NCBI GenBank assembly: GCA_902779945.1
Contig: CACZDN010000007.1
Span: 1-50,988, forward strand
Reading direction: 5' to 3'
Origin: Oscillospiraceae bacterium
GTDB lineage: Bacteria; Bacillota; Clostridia; Oscillospirales; Oscillospiraceae
DNA: 50,988 bases
This document shows positions 32,952 through 40,632 of the stretch, in pieces (position 1 is the first letter of the stretch; each line of letters starts with the position of its first letter). The notes beneath the pieces are model-generated. The model was not told the DNA's origin. It worked only from the letters and a program-made list of their open reading frames with translations, and did no database searches. Position numbers and translations under genes: made by a program.

Positions 32952-33015
32952 AAAAACGAAGGATCTTTCCTGCAAAGCTTTTGACGGCTTCAAAAGGAGA
33001 GATCCTTCTTGTTTT
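32952..33015. terminator. Bidirectional terminator, cyuA / SRAP
   Basis: AAAAC-GAAGGATCT arm pairs with AGATCCTTC-TTGTTTT. The right arm encodes the last codons of the SRAP gene on the minus strand. Confidence 0.75.
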
Positions 33016-33634
33016 CAGACTCCTTCTCGCAGACCATGTCGGTCAGCGCGGCAGAGAGAAGCATGTGCGGATTGCGGTTCGGGTCGATCCAACTGTCGAT
33101 CTCCGACTCCGGGAGAAGGAAGGGCATCCTGTCGTGGATGCGGGCGACGGACTCCCCCGCCGCCCGCGTCAGCACCACGAAGTGCGGATAATCCTCCTCC
33201 ATGCGGTAGAGGCCGCAGAGCCAGGTCAGCTCTCCGTCCCGCGGCATGACGGCGTATTTGTCGCCGGCCTTGACCCTGCCTGATGGCGTGCGCGTATGCT
33301 CCCACTCGTAATACCACGAGGCGGGGATCACGCAGCGGTGCGCGGCCCAGCCCTCCCGGAAGCTGGGCTTCTCCGCGGCGGTCTCCGCGCGGGCGTTGGC
33401 GATGGTGCGGCTGATACCCGGCACATGGTAGCCCCAGAGCATCGGGAAGACCTTCTTCTCCCCTGCGCGGCTGGAGGCGATGACCGGCACCAGCGCGTCC
33501 GGGAACACCTCGCCCTCCGTGGTCAGGGGTCTCGGGAGCCTTTCGATATTGTTCCGGTACAGTCCGGAGCGCTGCGCCGCCTCCACGATCGGACGCAGAC
33601 GCGGCGACATTTCCATATAATAACGGCAGCACAT
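32990..33634 (-). CDS. SOS response-associated peptidase (SRAP/YedK)
   Basis: 214 residues, HMCES/YedK family, which crosslinks through Cys2 to abasic sites in single-stranded DNA. Seen: MCCRYY start (Cys2 exposed after Met removal), NARAET, WYYEWE with the active Glu, and IHDRMP with the active His. Last gene of the HTH-S24/YolD-like/SRAP operon, so it is likely induced by DNA damage. AGGAGGAA lies 11 bases upstream of ATG 33634. The end overlaps a terminator stem. Confidence 0.93.
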   Translation of the reverse strand: MCCRYYMEMSPRLRPIVEAAQRSGLYRNNIERLPRPLTTEGEVFPDALVPVIASSRAGEKKVFPMLWGYHVPGISRTIANARAETAAEKPSFREGWAAHRCVIPASWYYEWEHTRTPSGRVKAGDKYAVMPRDGELTWLCGLYRMEEDYPHFVVLTRAAGESVARIHDRMPFLLPESEIDSWIDPNRNPHMLLSAALTDMVCEKESENKKDLSF

Positions 33635-33640
33635 AGGAAT

Positions 33641-34153
33641 CTATTCCTCCTGCTCCTTCAGGACCGTGATCTTCGCAATGTCGGCAAACTCGATCTCCCG
33701 ATCCCCGATCAGGAGCGATCTGTGCACCACGGGGTCGACCCGCCAGACCACGCCGCGCACCGTCTCATACGTGCCGCGTCTCCCGTAGGCCTCGTGGTTC
33801 TCGTCCGCGCAGGGGACAAAGCAGGTCACGGCCGCGGTCAGCTGCCGCTCCCGCGCCAGGCGCAGATTCCGGGTCAGCTCGTAAAGCCGGGCAAGCGTCC
33901 CGTTGAGCGCCTGCTGCTCCTCCTCGTTCAGCTCCCGCTTTTCCACATAGAGGCGGCGCTTGCCGTCCACGGCCTCCTCAAAGCCCCTGAGCGCGGCGAA
34001 GGGGGAAAAGATCTTCGCCCGCTTCTCCAGCTGCATGGTGGGATGGCGCAGGGAAAAATCGTCGTAGCGCGCGTGCTCCGGCCTTGTACGGGAAAGCGCG
34101 AAGCGGTATTTTTGTTTTACGGTCGAATCCATCGCGATCCACGTGTCTGTCAC
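33641..34153 (-). CDS. YolD-like family protein
   Basis: 170 residues. The first half has the YolD-like pattern: RYDDFSLRHPTMQLEKRAKI followed by FSPFAALRGFEEAV. YolD-like proteins usually sit beside Y-family DNA polymerases in Firmicutes damage-response operons, though no polymerase is here. The C-terminal half (90-170) contains a beta-rich Val/Asp segment (WRVDPVVHRSLLIGDREIEF). ATG 34153 overlaps the repressor stop (ATGA). Confidence 0.78.
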   Translation of the reverse strand: MTDTWIAMDSTVKQKYRFALSRTRPEHARYDDFSLRHPTMQLEKRAKIFSPFAALRGFEEAVDGKRRLYVEKRELNEEEQQALNGTLARLYELTRNLRLARERQLTAAVTCFVPCADENHEAYGRRGTYETVRGVVWRVDPVVHRSLLIGDREIEFADIAKITVLKEQEE

Positions 34154-35001
34154 ACGCAGGCGAACCTGCGCAGCTCGAGAAAGGCGGCAAGCTCCGCCTC
34201 GCTCGGGATCTCGTCCTGCTGGATGATCCGGACGACGCGCCCGATCAGAAACACGGCCTGGTCCCCCTCAAAGCGCAGGACGTCATACTTCCGGTTCAGA
34301 GAGTGGAGCCCGTCCCTTTCGTACTGCTTGATATAGGTCTCATTGCCGACCGAGAAAGCGCCGATCTCCCCATAGCGGAGCGTCGAGCCCCCCTTGAGCT
34401 TTTCCACCAGGACATAGTCGCCGGTGTGAAAGCGGGGCTCCATGCTGTCCCCGCTGGCCTTGAAGACATAGTCGGAGCGGTCCACCTCCGGGGAGGCGTA
34501 GAGATAGAAGGCCTCGGCCTCCTGCTCAAACTCCGTGGGGTCCGCCGCGCCGGCCGCGAGGGGGCGCGAGAAATACAGGAGCTTCCGGATTTCCCTGCTC
34601 CCGATATTCTGGACCACGCCCAGCGTCTCCAGCGTCTTTTCCAGCGTGTAGCGGTTTTCGGGGCTCAGGGCCCGGTAGCCGTCCAGGAGCTTTTTCTCCC
34701 GCGGCGGCAGTCTGTCCGAGGGCGGCGTCTCCCCGTAGAGCTCGTAGAGCGTGACGCCGAGCGCGCGGCAGATCGACGGCAGGAGATTCACGTCCGGCCT
34801 GCCACGGCCGCATTCCCAGTTGCTGACCGCGTTTCCCGTCACGCCGAGCCGGGCGGCAAAGGTCTTCTGGTCCAGCCCCTTCGCCTCCCGGAAGCGGCGT
34901 ATGCGCCCGCAGAGAAGCGACGGCGTGGTTTTTTCACCGGCATGAGCGCCTGCCGCATCCGCGTTCATGCTGTCAGGAGATACTCTTTTGGGGCGGCCCA
35001 T
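34150..35001 (-). CDS. HTH (XRE)-S24 repressor, LexA/CI-like
   Basis: 283 residues. HTH at about 32-88 (IRRFREAKGLDQKTFAARLG, then NAVSNWECGRGRPD). C-terminal peptidase S24 domain with Ser in SGDSMEPRF and Lys in ETYIKQY. Such repressors cut themselves when RecA is active; I do not see a clear Ala-Gly cleavage pair, so self-cleavage is unproven. It heads the operon and very likely binds the CGCATTAT-N8-ATAATGCG palindrome in its own promoter. ATG at 35001 opens the frame; a later Met (MNADAAGAH) is possible. Confidence 0.88.
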   Translation of the reverse strand: MGRPKRVSPDSMNADAAGAHAGEKTTPSLLCGRIRRFREAKGLDQKTFAARLGVTGNAVSNWECGRGRPDVNLLPSICRALGVTLYELYGETPPSDRLPPREKKLLDGYRALSPENRYTLEKTLETLGVVQNIGSREIRKLLYFSRPLAAGAADPTEFEQEAEAFYLYASPEVDRSDYVFKASGDSMEPRFHTGDYVLVEKLKGGSTLRYGEIGAFSVGNETYIKQYERDGLHSLNRKYDVLRFEGDQAVFLIGRVVRIIQQDEIPSEAELAAFLELRRFACV

Positions 35002-35046
35002 CGTACCGACCTCCTTTGCAAAGATGCCTGTCTATTTATGCTTATC

Positions 35047-35078
35047 CGCATTATAGCACATCATAATGCGAATGTAAA
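35047..35078 (-). promoter_or_regulatory. Promoter with embedded operator of the HTH-S24 operon
   Basis: Minus strand TTTACA (35073-35078), 17 bases, TATAAT (35050-35055). A perfect inverted repeat CGCATTAT-N8-ATAATGCG (35047-35070) covers spacer and -10, and a further half-site-like GCATATGCGC lies upstream (35081-35090). Strong case for autorepression. Confidence 0.75.
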
Positions 35079-35142
35079 TAGCATATGCGCATTTTACGCG
35101 ATCCTGCGCGCATGTCTTCTGCCGCCGTCCGATAAGGCAGCA

Positions 35143-35207
35143 AAGCGACGAAGGAGCTTTCCCCTGAGGTTCTCGGAAACCTCATAGAGAAAAATCCTTC
35201 GCCGCTT
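35143..35207. repeat. Hairpin-forming element
   Basis: AAGCGACGAAGGA pairs with TCCTTCGCCGCTT (one mismatch), and inside it TGAGGTT pairs with AACCTCA. Lies in the 334-base gap between the HTH-S24 gene and the second cNMP gene; looks like an interspersed palindrome distinct from the MITE. Confidence 0.55.
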
Positions 35208-35302
35208 CGTCCCTTGGGACTGCATAACGGCAAGCCCCTATTGCCTATCGCCGCCGGGAGAGGCCGTCCCCTCCCCGCGTTCATCCGGCGCGGTCTGCCA
35301 AT

Positions 35303-35318
35303 TAGGGCAACACCGCAC
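35303..35318. repeat. MITE-like repeat, copy 5 (terminal fragment only)
   Basis: TTAGGGCAACACCGCA, the exact end of the element with its TTA flank, then unrelated sequence up to the stop of the cNMP gene. Too short to be sure on its own. Confidence 0.55.
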
Positions 35319-35335
35319 CGTATGCGGGCGCGTCA

Positions 35336-35794
35336 TCAGAACGGCCAGGCGTTGTTGTAGAATCTGGCGTGGGCCTCCATGTCCTTCATGAGCTTTGCCC
35401 TTTCCTCCAGATCCTTTGCCTGCTCGCGCTCGTTGACGGTGCGGCAGACGTCGACGTATTTCTGCGTCGTCTCGCGGATGCGATGGCTGAGCTGCTTCAT
35501 GAGATTCAGGAGCATTTCGGGCTTGTCCCTGAAGTACTCCGTGACCTCATCCTCACTGATCTCCTGCACGACTGTATCCTCCAGCGCCACGGCGGTGGCG
35601 GATCTGGGGTAGTACTCGATCATCCCCATCTCGCCGAAGGTCTGACCCGCTTCAAGCACGGAGATCTCTTTTTCGTTCTCGGTCTGGTATTCCTTATAGA
35701 TGCCGACCTTGCCGCTGAGAATGCCGTACATCACCTTGGACTGCTCTCCCTGGCGGAAGATGACCTGATCCTTGCTGAATGTGATCTCTTTCAT
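35336..35794 (-). CDS. Stand-alone cyclic-nucleotide-binding domain protein (second of pair)
   Basis: 152 residues: a cNMP-binding beta-roll with the phosphate cassette GEMGMIEYYPRSATAV, keeping the Glu and Arg that contact the nucleotide, then a C-terminal helix and the tail FYNNAWPF. There is no HTH, so it is not a Crp-type activator. ATG 35794 follows GAGGTG; five in-frame codons upstream are probably untranslated. It follows its paralogue by 15 bases. Likely role: ligand-dependent partner of another protein (inference). Confidence 0.85.
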   Translation of the reverse strand: MKEITFSKDQVIFRQGEQSKVMYGILSGKVGIYKEYQTENEKEISVLEAGQTFGEMGMIEYYPRSATAVALEDTVVQEISEDEVTEYFRDKPEMLLNLMKQLSHRIRETTQKYVDVCRTVNEREQAKDLEERAKLMKDMEAHARFYNNAWPF

Positions 35795-35809
35795 GTCGTT
35801 ACACCTCAC

Positions 35810-36301
35810 TCAGAAATACGGATAGAAGTCGCCGTCGTTGTAAACGTAGTTGTTGTAAAAATCACACAGGGCCTTGATGCGGTCCAGCAGGGACTTGCTC
35901 TTCTTCTCGCCCTTTTTCTCGGTCTCGACCGTGTCATAAACCGTATGGCACGCCTCGACATAGTTCTTCGTCGTCTTTCTCAGGCGGCCGCACATCTGCT
36001 GCATGATGTCCAGGACGACAGAAGGATTCTCCTCAAAGTAGGCATAGAACTGATCCTCGCAGATGACTGTCAAAACGCTGTCCTGCATCACAACGGCTGT
36101 GGCAGAGCGCGGCGCGTGATCCAGAAGTCCCATCTCACCGAAGACCTTTCCGCCGAAAAGCTCCGCGACCAGCTTCTCGTTCGGGCCCTGATAGTCACGG
36201 TAGATGCCGACGGAGCCGGTCTGGATCTCATACATGCAGTCACCGGATTCGCCCTCCAGAAACAGGACCGTACCCTGCTTGTAGTTTTTTGTGTCGTTCA
36301 T
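35810..36301 (-). CDS. Stand-alone cyclic-nucleotide-binding domain protein (first of pair)
   Basis: 163 residues, same layout as the next gene: cassette GEMGLLDHAPRSATAV, a C-terminal helix with a Lys/Glu-rich stretch (EKKGEKKSK), and the tail FYNNYVYNDGDFYPYF. ATG 36301 is chosen because GGAGG lies seven bases upstream; the longer open frame to 36469 runs into MITE copy 6 and is not coding. Both proteins end in an aromatic Phe after FYNN, a shared feature that suggests a docking tail. Confidence 0.86.
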   Translation of the reverse strand: MNDTKNYKQGTVLFLEGESGDCMYEIQTGSVGIYRDYQGPNEKLVAELFGGKVFGEMGLLDHAPRSATAVVMQDSVLTVICEDQFYAYFEENPSVVLDIMQQMCGRLRKTTKNYVEACHTVYDTVETEKKGEKKSKSLLDRIKALCDFYNNYVYNDGDFYPYF

Positions 36302-36361
36302 CGTTTTTCCTCCGTTCATTATATAGAAAAGGGTTTTACTGATACGAAAGCAAAAACTCTT

Positions 36362-36522
36362 GGGCGGCACCGCCCAATCCACCATCGGTGTCTCCCGGAA
36401 AAATAGTGTCCTGAATATGTCACTTCTTCTTGCAATACGCAAAGTATTCCTGCGAAAAATTGTCTTCATCAGAACCCAATTTTTACTCAGGATTCATTCT
36501 CGCCGAATTATGCGGTGTTACC
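36362..36522. repeat. MITE-like repeat, copy 6 (reverse, full length, diverged)
   Basis: GGGCGGCACCGCCCAATCC at the left and CGAATTATGCGGTGTTACCC at the right, about 160 bases, with the GCAAAGTATTCC centre. It sits 60 bases upstream of the cNMP pair and may carry or disturb their promoter. Confidence 0.85.
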
Positions 36523-36572
36523 CTTGCTGAAAGTCAGTTTATCACAGGCTTGAAAAGGATACAAGTGCTTTT

Positions 36573-37082
36573 TTAATATTTGGCCGGATTGCTCCCGCTT
36601 TCAAGGGCCAGCAGCTTCCTCTTTCTGTCGGCGCCTCCGGCGTAGCCTGTCAGGCTTCCGTCCGCCCCCAGGACGCGGTGGCACGGGATGATGATGGCGA
36701 CGGGGTTGTGCGCGACCGCGCCGCCGACCGCCTGTGCCGACATGCGCCGCAGTCCCCTTTCCGCCGCGACGATCGCCGCTATCTCCCCGTAGCACATGGT
36801 TTTCCCGTAGGGGATCGTCAGCAGGAGCTCCCAGACCGCCCTGCGAAAGGCGGAGCCCCGCATCCGCAGCGGCGGCGTAAAATCCGGCTGCCGCCCGCTG
36901 AAATACACGTCGAGCCAGCGCTCGGCCAGTCCGAAGACGGGCAGCTCTCCGTCCGTATGCTCCGGCGCGAGGGTGGCCGCGTAATGCCTCTGTCCGTCGA
37001 ACCAGAGGCCGGTCAGCGCCGCGCCGTCGCTCGCAAGCGTGACGCCGCCCAGCGGAGAGTCATAGTGATGCGTATAATCCAT
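36573..37082 (-). CDS. ogt: Methylated-DNA-[protein]-cysteine S-methyltransferase
   Basis: 169 residues. Repairs O6-alkylguanine by moving the alkyl group to its own Cys. Active site IIIPCHRVLG, HTH recognition region near SAQAVGGAVAHNP, and the PYGKTMCYGEIA loop. ATG 37082 is chosen because GAGGGGG precedes it; 12 upstream codons are probably not used. Stands alone between the cNMP pair and the divergent peptidase gene. Confidence 0.93.
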   Translation of the reverse strand: MDYTHHYDSPLGGVTLASDGAALTGLWFDGQRHYAATLAPEHTDGELPVFGLAERWLDVYFSGRQPDFTPPLRMRGSAFRRAVWELLLTIPYGKTMCYGEIAAIVAAERGLRRMSAQAVGGAVAHNPVAIIIPCHRVLGADGSLTGYAGGADRKRKLLALESGSNPAKY

Positions 37083-37135
37083 ATCCGTCGCCCCCTCTTC
37101 GCCTGCTGCGTACCGCATGAAAAACAGAATCTCTC

Positions 37136-37164
37136 TTGTAATTGTTTTCTCTGTATCGTATACT
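37136..37164 (+). promoter_or_regulatory. Promoter of the clostripain-family gene
   Basis: TTGTAA (37136-37141), 17 bases, TATACT (37159-37164). The same AT-rich stretch also holds a reverse TTGTGT-17-TATACT that could serve ogt. Confidence 0.55.
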
Positions 37165-37259
37165 TATTTACAGTATATCTCAGTATATTCAAAAACACAA
37201 GTGCAGCGGCAGATCCCTGTGATAAAGCATCAGAACGTGGAAAAGGAGAGTTTACGAAC

Positions 37260-39728
37260 ATGAAAGCAGCAGAAAGACGACAGCTCAGGCGCGAAAAGAG
37301 ACAGCGCTGGAAAGCCGTCAAAAAGCAGGACCGCGCGGAGCTCAAGGCCCATTATGCCGATGCGCCGCGGCTGGTGCGCTTCTGGAACATCTATGCGAAG
37401 AAGCCGGTCAAGACGCTGTTCTACGCGGCGCTGATCGCCTCGGTGCTCGCGGCCACCGTGCCGGGCATTTTCACCGCGTTCTTCACCGAGCTTTTGAACG
37501 CGTTTTACGAGCAGCGGAACGAGCCCGTGTCCAAGGAGCAGATCTATGCGCTGTCGCCCATCGACGAGGAGGGTGCGGCGCGCATCGACGCTCTGCCGCC
37601 GGTGGACGCGGACGACACCTGGACGCTGTGCGTCTATATGGTCGGCGCGGACCTGGAGGACGCGGACGAGAACGACCTCTCCTACCTGACGAGAGTGCAG
37701 ATCCAGGAGAAGCGGGCGGCGCTGGCCGCGGAAAACAACGCCGAGATGCTGCAAAATCTCGCACAGTTCACAGAGGAGCTGAATCAGAACGGCCTCGATA
37801 TGCCGTCCTACTTCTACTATCCCGTCCAGCCCGTGGCCTCCTCGAAGATCGTGACGGAGGATGTCGTTGTGGCGGAGAGGCTGGGCGCTGCCTCGGTGGA
37901 CATCGCGGAGATGACCTCCGAGCTGTGGTCAGACAATATCCGCATCGTCATCCAGACCGGCGGCGCGACCCACTGGACCAATCAGCTCGTCAACCCTAAC
38001 CGCACCCAGCGCTTCCTGTTTGAGAACGGGCAGTTCAAGGAGATCGCAAACCTGCCCCTCCAGCCCAGCTCCGAGCCCGAAACGCTGGCGGATTTCCTGC
38101 GCTTTTGCAGCGAAAACTACCGGTCCGACCACATGTTCCTCGATCTCTGGAACCACGGCGGCGGCGCGTTCGGCTACGGCAGCGACAGCATCTACGGCGG
38201 TATGTTCACACTGCGGGATATCCGCGCCGCGCTGGAAAGCGTGTTTGAGCCCAGCAGCACCGACCCCGCCTTCGACATCATCGGGTTTGACGCCTGCCTC
38301 ATGTCCTCGCTCGAGGTGACCCATGCACTTGACGGCTTTGCCGACTACTACGTACTCAGCGAGGAGCTTGAACCGGGCGAAGGATGGGACTACGCCGCCC
38401 TGCTCCGCGCCATGACGGAAGATCCCTCCATGAGCCCGGCCAGGGTGGGCCGCACGCTCGCCGACGCCTATATGGACTACTACATGACGCAGAACGTCAA
38501 TCTCCAGGACATTTTGAGCTACAATGTCGCGTTCTCGGTGCTGGACGCGCGCAAGTGCTCCGAGCTCTACGACGCCTACTGCGAGCTTGCCGAGGCGCAG
38601 CTCATCCGCGCGGCGGAGGATATCAGCGTCCTTGCAGAGATCGGCCGCTGCGCCAACAGGGCGACGCACTTCGACTCCGCCGCCTACGACATTATCAACA
38701 CGCTGGATCTGGCAAACTATGTGGATTACATGGTCGACAGCTTTCCGGAGGAGAGCTCGCGCGTGAAGGAGCTGGTCGGCGAGGCGGTGCTGTATCACCG
38801 CGAAAACGGCAGCCTGAGCGACGTCGAGGGCATCAGCGTATACCTCCCCGCCACCGTCAAAACCTTCAGCGGTATGCAGTATTTCCTGGACTACATCAAC
38901 GACGTGGTCGACGACGACAGCATCCGCGCCCTGTACTACTACAAGGTGGCCGGCTGCCTCAACGATGAGCTGCTCGCGCATGTTGCGACGCTCACCGACG
39001 TAAAGCCCAAGGTGCTCAACACCGACCCGTTCCGCGCGTTCAGCAATCATGAGCCCGTCATGGAGGAGGACGCCTTCTCCATCCCCGTAGGCGAAGAGCT
39101 GCAGACCATGCTGCAGGACTATGCGATGGAGGTCTATGCCTACGATGAGGAGAAGGTGACCGTGACCAGCTACGGCATAGACGACATTGTCACGCTGGAC
39201 GGCGAGGGCAACGCGGTCGGCAGCTTCGACGGAAAGTGGTTCTATCTGGACGATGTGCCGCTCGCGGTGGAGGTCGCCTCCTCCTCGGCCTCGTCGGTGG
39301 AATACCGCTCCAAGGTCCTGTATAACGGCAGCGAGGCCTATCTGATCTTCAGCTTTGACCGCGATACCAACGCCTTCACGCTCTCCTGCATCCGCGAAAT
39401 CCCCGACCCGTCCGAGGACGTCATCAACTATCTGGCCAATACCCGCTCCCGGCTTGAGCTGGAGGAGGGCAGCAAGATCACGCCACTCTACATGGTCCAG
39501 AACTTCCGGACAAACGAGCGCAGCGAGGAGCGCGGTGATACGGTCAGGCTCAGGGCCTCCTCCGCCGTCACCCGCAAGGCGCTGCCCAACGGTGTTTATC
39601 TTGGTACGGTATACATTACCGACCAGCGCGGCGAGGAGTACTACTCCGCCGTCGTCAGCCACACGGTCTCCGGCGGCAGGGTGACCGGGCGCGCAGTCAA
39701 CCCCGACTTCTACGGCAGCGCATACTGA
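37260..39728 (+). CDS. Membrane-anchored clostripain-family (C11) cysteine peptidase
   Basis: 822 residues. A basic cytoplasmic N-terminus (1-50), one membrane helix (about 51-75), then an exported peptidase C11 domain with catalytic His299 (LDLWNHGGGAFG) and Cys346 (GFDACLMSS). The rest (about 500-822) is an extracellular, mostly beta region of unknown role, ending GRAVNPDFYGSAY. C11 enzymes cut after Arg or Lys and usually self-process. ATG 37260 follows AAGGAG; a longer frame from 36678 runs antisense through ogt and is rejected. No partner gene adjoins; a role in surface protein processing is inferred. Confidence 0.88.
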   Translation: MKAAERRQLRREKRQRWKAVKKQDRAELKAHYADAPRLVRFWNIYAKKPVKTLFYAALIASVLAATVPGIFTAFFTELLNAFYEQRNEPVSKEQIYALSPIDEEGAARIDALPPVDADDTWTLCVYMVGADLEDADENDLSYLTRVQIQEKRAALAAENNAEMLQNLAQFTEELNQNGLDMPSYFYYPVQPVASSKIVTEDVVVAERLGAASVDIAEMTSELWSDNIRIVIQTGGATHWTNQLVNPNRTQRFLFENGQFKEIANLPLQPSSEPETLADFLRFCSENYRSDHMFLDLWNHGGGAFGYGSDSIYGGMFTLRDIRAALESVFEPSSTDPAFDIIGFDACLMSSLEVTHALDGFADYYVLSEELEPGEGWDYAALLRAMTEDPSMSPARVGRTLADAYMDYYMTQNVNLQDILSYNVAFSVLDARKCSELYDAYCELAEAQLIRAAEDISVLAEIGRCANRATHFDSAAYDIINTLDLANYVDYMVDSFPEESSRVKELVGEAVLYHRENGSLSDVEGISVYLPATVKTFSGMQYFLDYINDVVDDDSIRALYYYKVAGCLNDELLAHVATLTDVKPKVLNTDPFRAFSNHEPVMEEDAFSIPVGEELQTMLQDYAMEVYAYDEEKVTVTSYGIDDIVTLDGEGNAVGSFDGKWFYLDDVPLAVEVASSSASSVEYRSKVLYNGSEAYLIFSFDRDTNAFTLSCIREIPDPSEDVINYLANTRSRLELEEGSKITPLYMVQNFRTNERSEERGDTVRLRASSAVTRKALPNGVYLGTVYITDQRGEEYYSAVVSHTVSGGRVTGRAVNPDFYGSAY

Positions 39729-39916
39729 GCGCATCCTGCCGCGTCCGGGCTGCTGCAAACCGGTTTTTGTGCCTGACTGCGCCATAATCAATCCTTGTGC
39801 TCAATGTGGATTTGGGGCTTGACTTGCTTGATGAAGCCTGTGTTTTAAGCTGCGCATTCAGGTATAATCCGGCTTGCGTTTTATATGTCCGAGTTAACAA
39901 AATCTTCACAGAATAA
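39729..39916. other. Intergenic region before the CIRCE element
   Basis: About 190 bases without a gene. A TATAAT (39863-39868) with only a poor -35 could be a second, HrcA-independent start for hsp20. No clear terminator for the peptidase gene is visible. Confidence 0.35.
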
Positions 39917-39943
39917 TTAGCACTCGCTCTTGACGAGTGCTAA
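39917..39943. promoter_or_regulatory. CIRCE element (HrcA operator)
   Basis: TTAGCACTC-N9-GAGTGCTAA, a perfect match to the HrcA heat-shock operator, placed over the -35 of the hsp20 promoter. HrcA itself is not in the window. Confidence 0.96.
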
Positions 39944-39958
39944 TTTTCGTGGTATAAC
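39930..39958 (+). promoter_or_regulatory. Heat-shock promoter of hsp20
   Basis: TTGACG (39930-39935), 17 bases, TATAAC (39953-39958). The -35 lies within CIRCE. The leader to ATG 40082 is about 115 bases. Confidence 0.82.
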
Positions 39959-40081
39959 ATACTTGCGAGCGGGAAAGAGCTTCGGACCGGGACTCCGGGT
40001 TTCTTCTCTCCCCTTGCGGCATATACCACAGCAAAAGCCCTGAACAGCATCCAGGACCGAAAATAGAAGGAGGTTTGACTT

Positions 40082-40537
40082 ATGTTGTACATGCCTGGTA
40101 TTTTTGGTGAGGATTTGATGGATCGTTGGATGAGTGACATGGATCGGGAGTTTGGCCGGATGGAGAAGCCGCTCTACGGTCACAATGCCAGGAATCTGAT
40201 GAAAACAGATGTGCGGGAGCACGACGATGGCTTTGAAGTCGATATCGAGCTGCCCGGCTTCCACAAGGATGAGGTTCAGCTCAGCCTTGAAAACGGGTAC
40301 CTGAACATCACGGCGGCCAAGGGGCTGCATAAGGACGAGCAGGACAGGAAGTCCGGGAAGATCATCCGCCAGGAGCGCTACGCCGGCAGTATGAGCCGCA
40401 GCTTCTATGTCGGTGAGGATCTCACGGAAGAGGACATCAAGGCCAAACTGGAGCACGGTGTACTGACGCTGCGGATTCCGAAGAAGGAAGCAAAGCCGCA
40501 GCTGCCCGTAAAGAAGTATATCGCCATCGAAGGCTGA
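40082..40537 (+). CDS. hsp20: Hsp20/alpha-crystallin small heat-shock protein
   Basis: 151 residues. ATP-independent holdase. The alpha-crystallin domain spans about 38-140: KTDVREHDDGFEVDIELPGF at its start and EHGVLTLRIPKK, the conserved L-x-LRIP end strand; the C-terminal extension is short (QLPVKKYIAIEG). AAGGAGG lies eight bases before ATG 40082. HrcA control through CIRCE is expected. Followed by its own terminator, before ftsH. Confidence 0.95.
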   Translation: MLYMPGIFGEDLMDRWMSDMDREFGRMEKPLYGHNARNLMKTDVREHDDGFEVDIELPGFHKDEVQLSLENGYLNITAAKGLHKDEQDRKSGKIIRQERYAGSMSRSFYVGEDLTEEDIKAKLEHGVLTLRIPKKEAKPQLPVKKYIAIEG

Positions 40538-40545
40538 TTCGTCCA

Positions 40546-40580
40546 AAAAGCGTCCCGCCGAATACAAGCGGGACGCTTTT
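40546..40580 (+). terminator. Rho-independent terminator after hsp20
   Basis: AAAAGCGTCCCGC / GCGGGACGCTTTT, 13-bp stem, 9-base loop, then CTTTT. Confidence 0.9.
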
Positions 40581-40632
40581 CTTTTCGGCCTTGAACGGAA
40601 ATCACATCATCTTTTTTCAGGAGGAATCCGGT

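Noticed and set aside
36302-36469. Longer start for the first cNMP protein
   Set aside because: The extra codons come from MITE copy 6; GGAGG before ATG 36301 marks the real start.
36678-37259. N-terminal extension of the clostripain-family gene
   Set aside because: It lies antisense to ogt, while a ribosome site and a proper membrane-anchor start occur at 37260.
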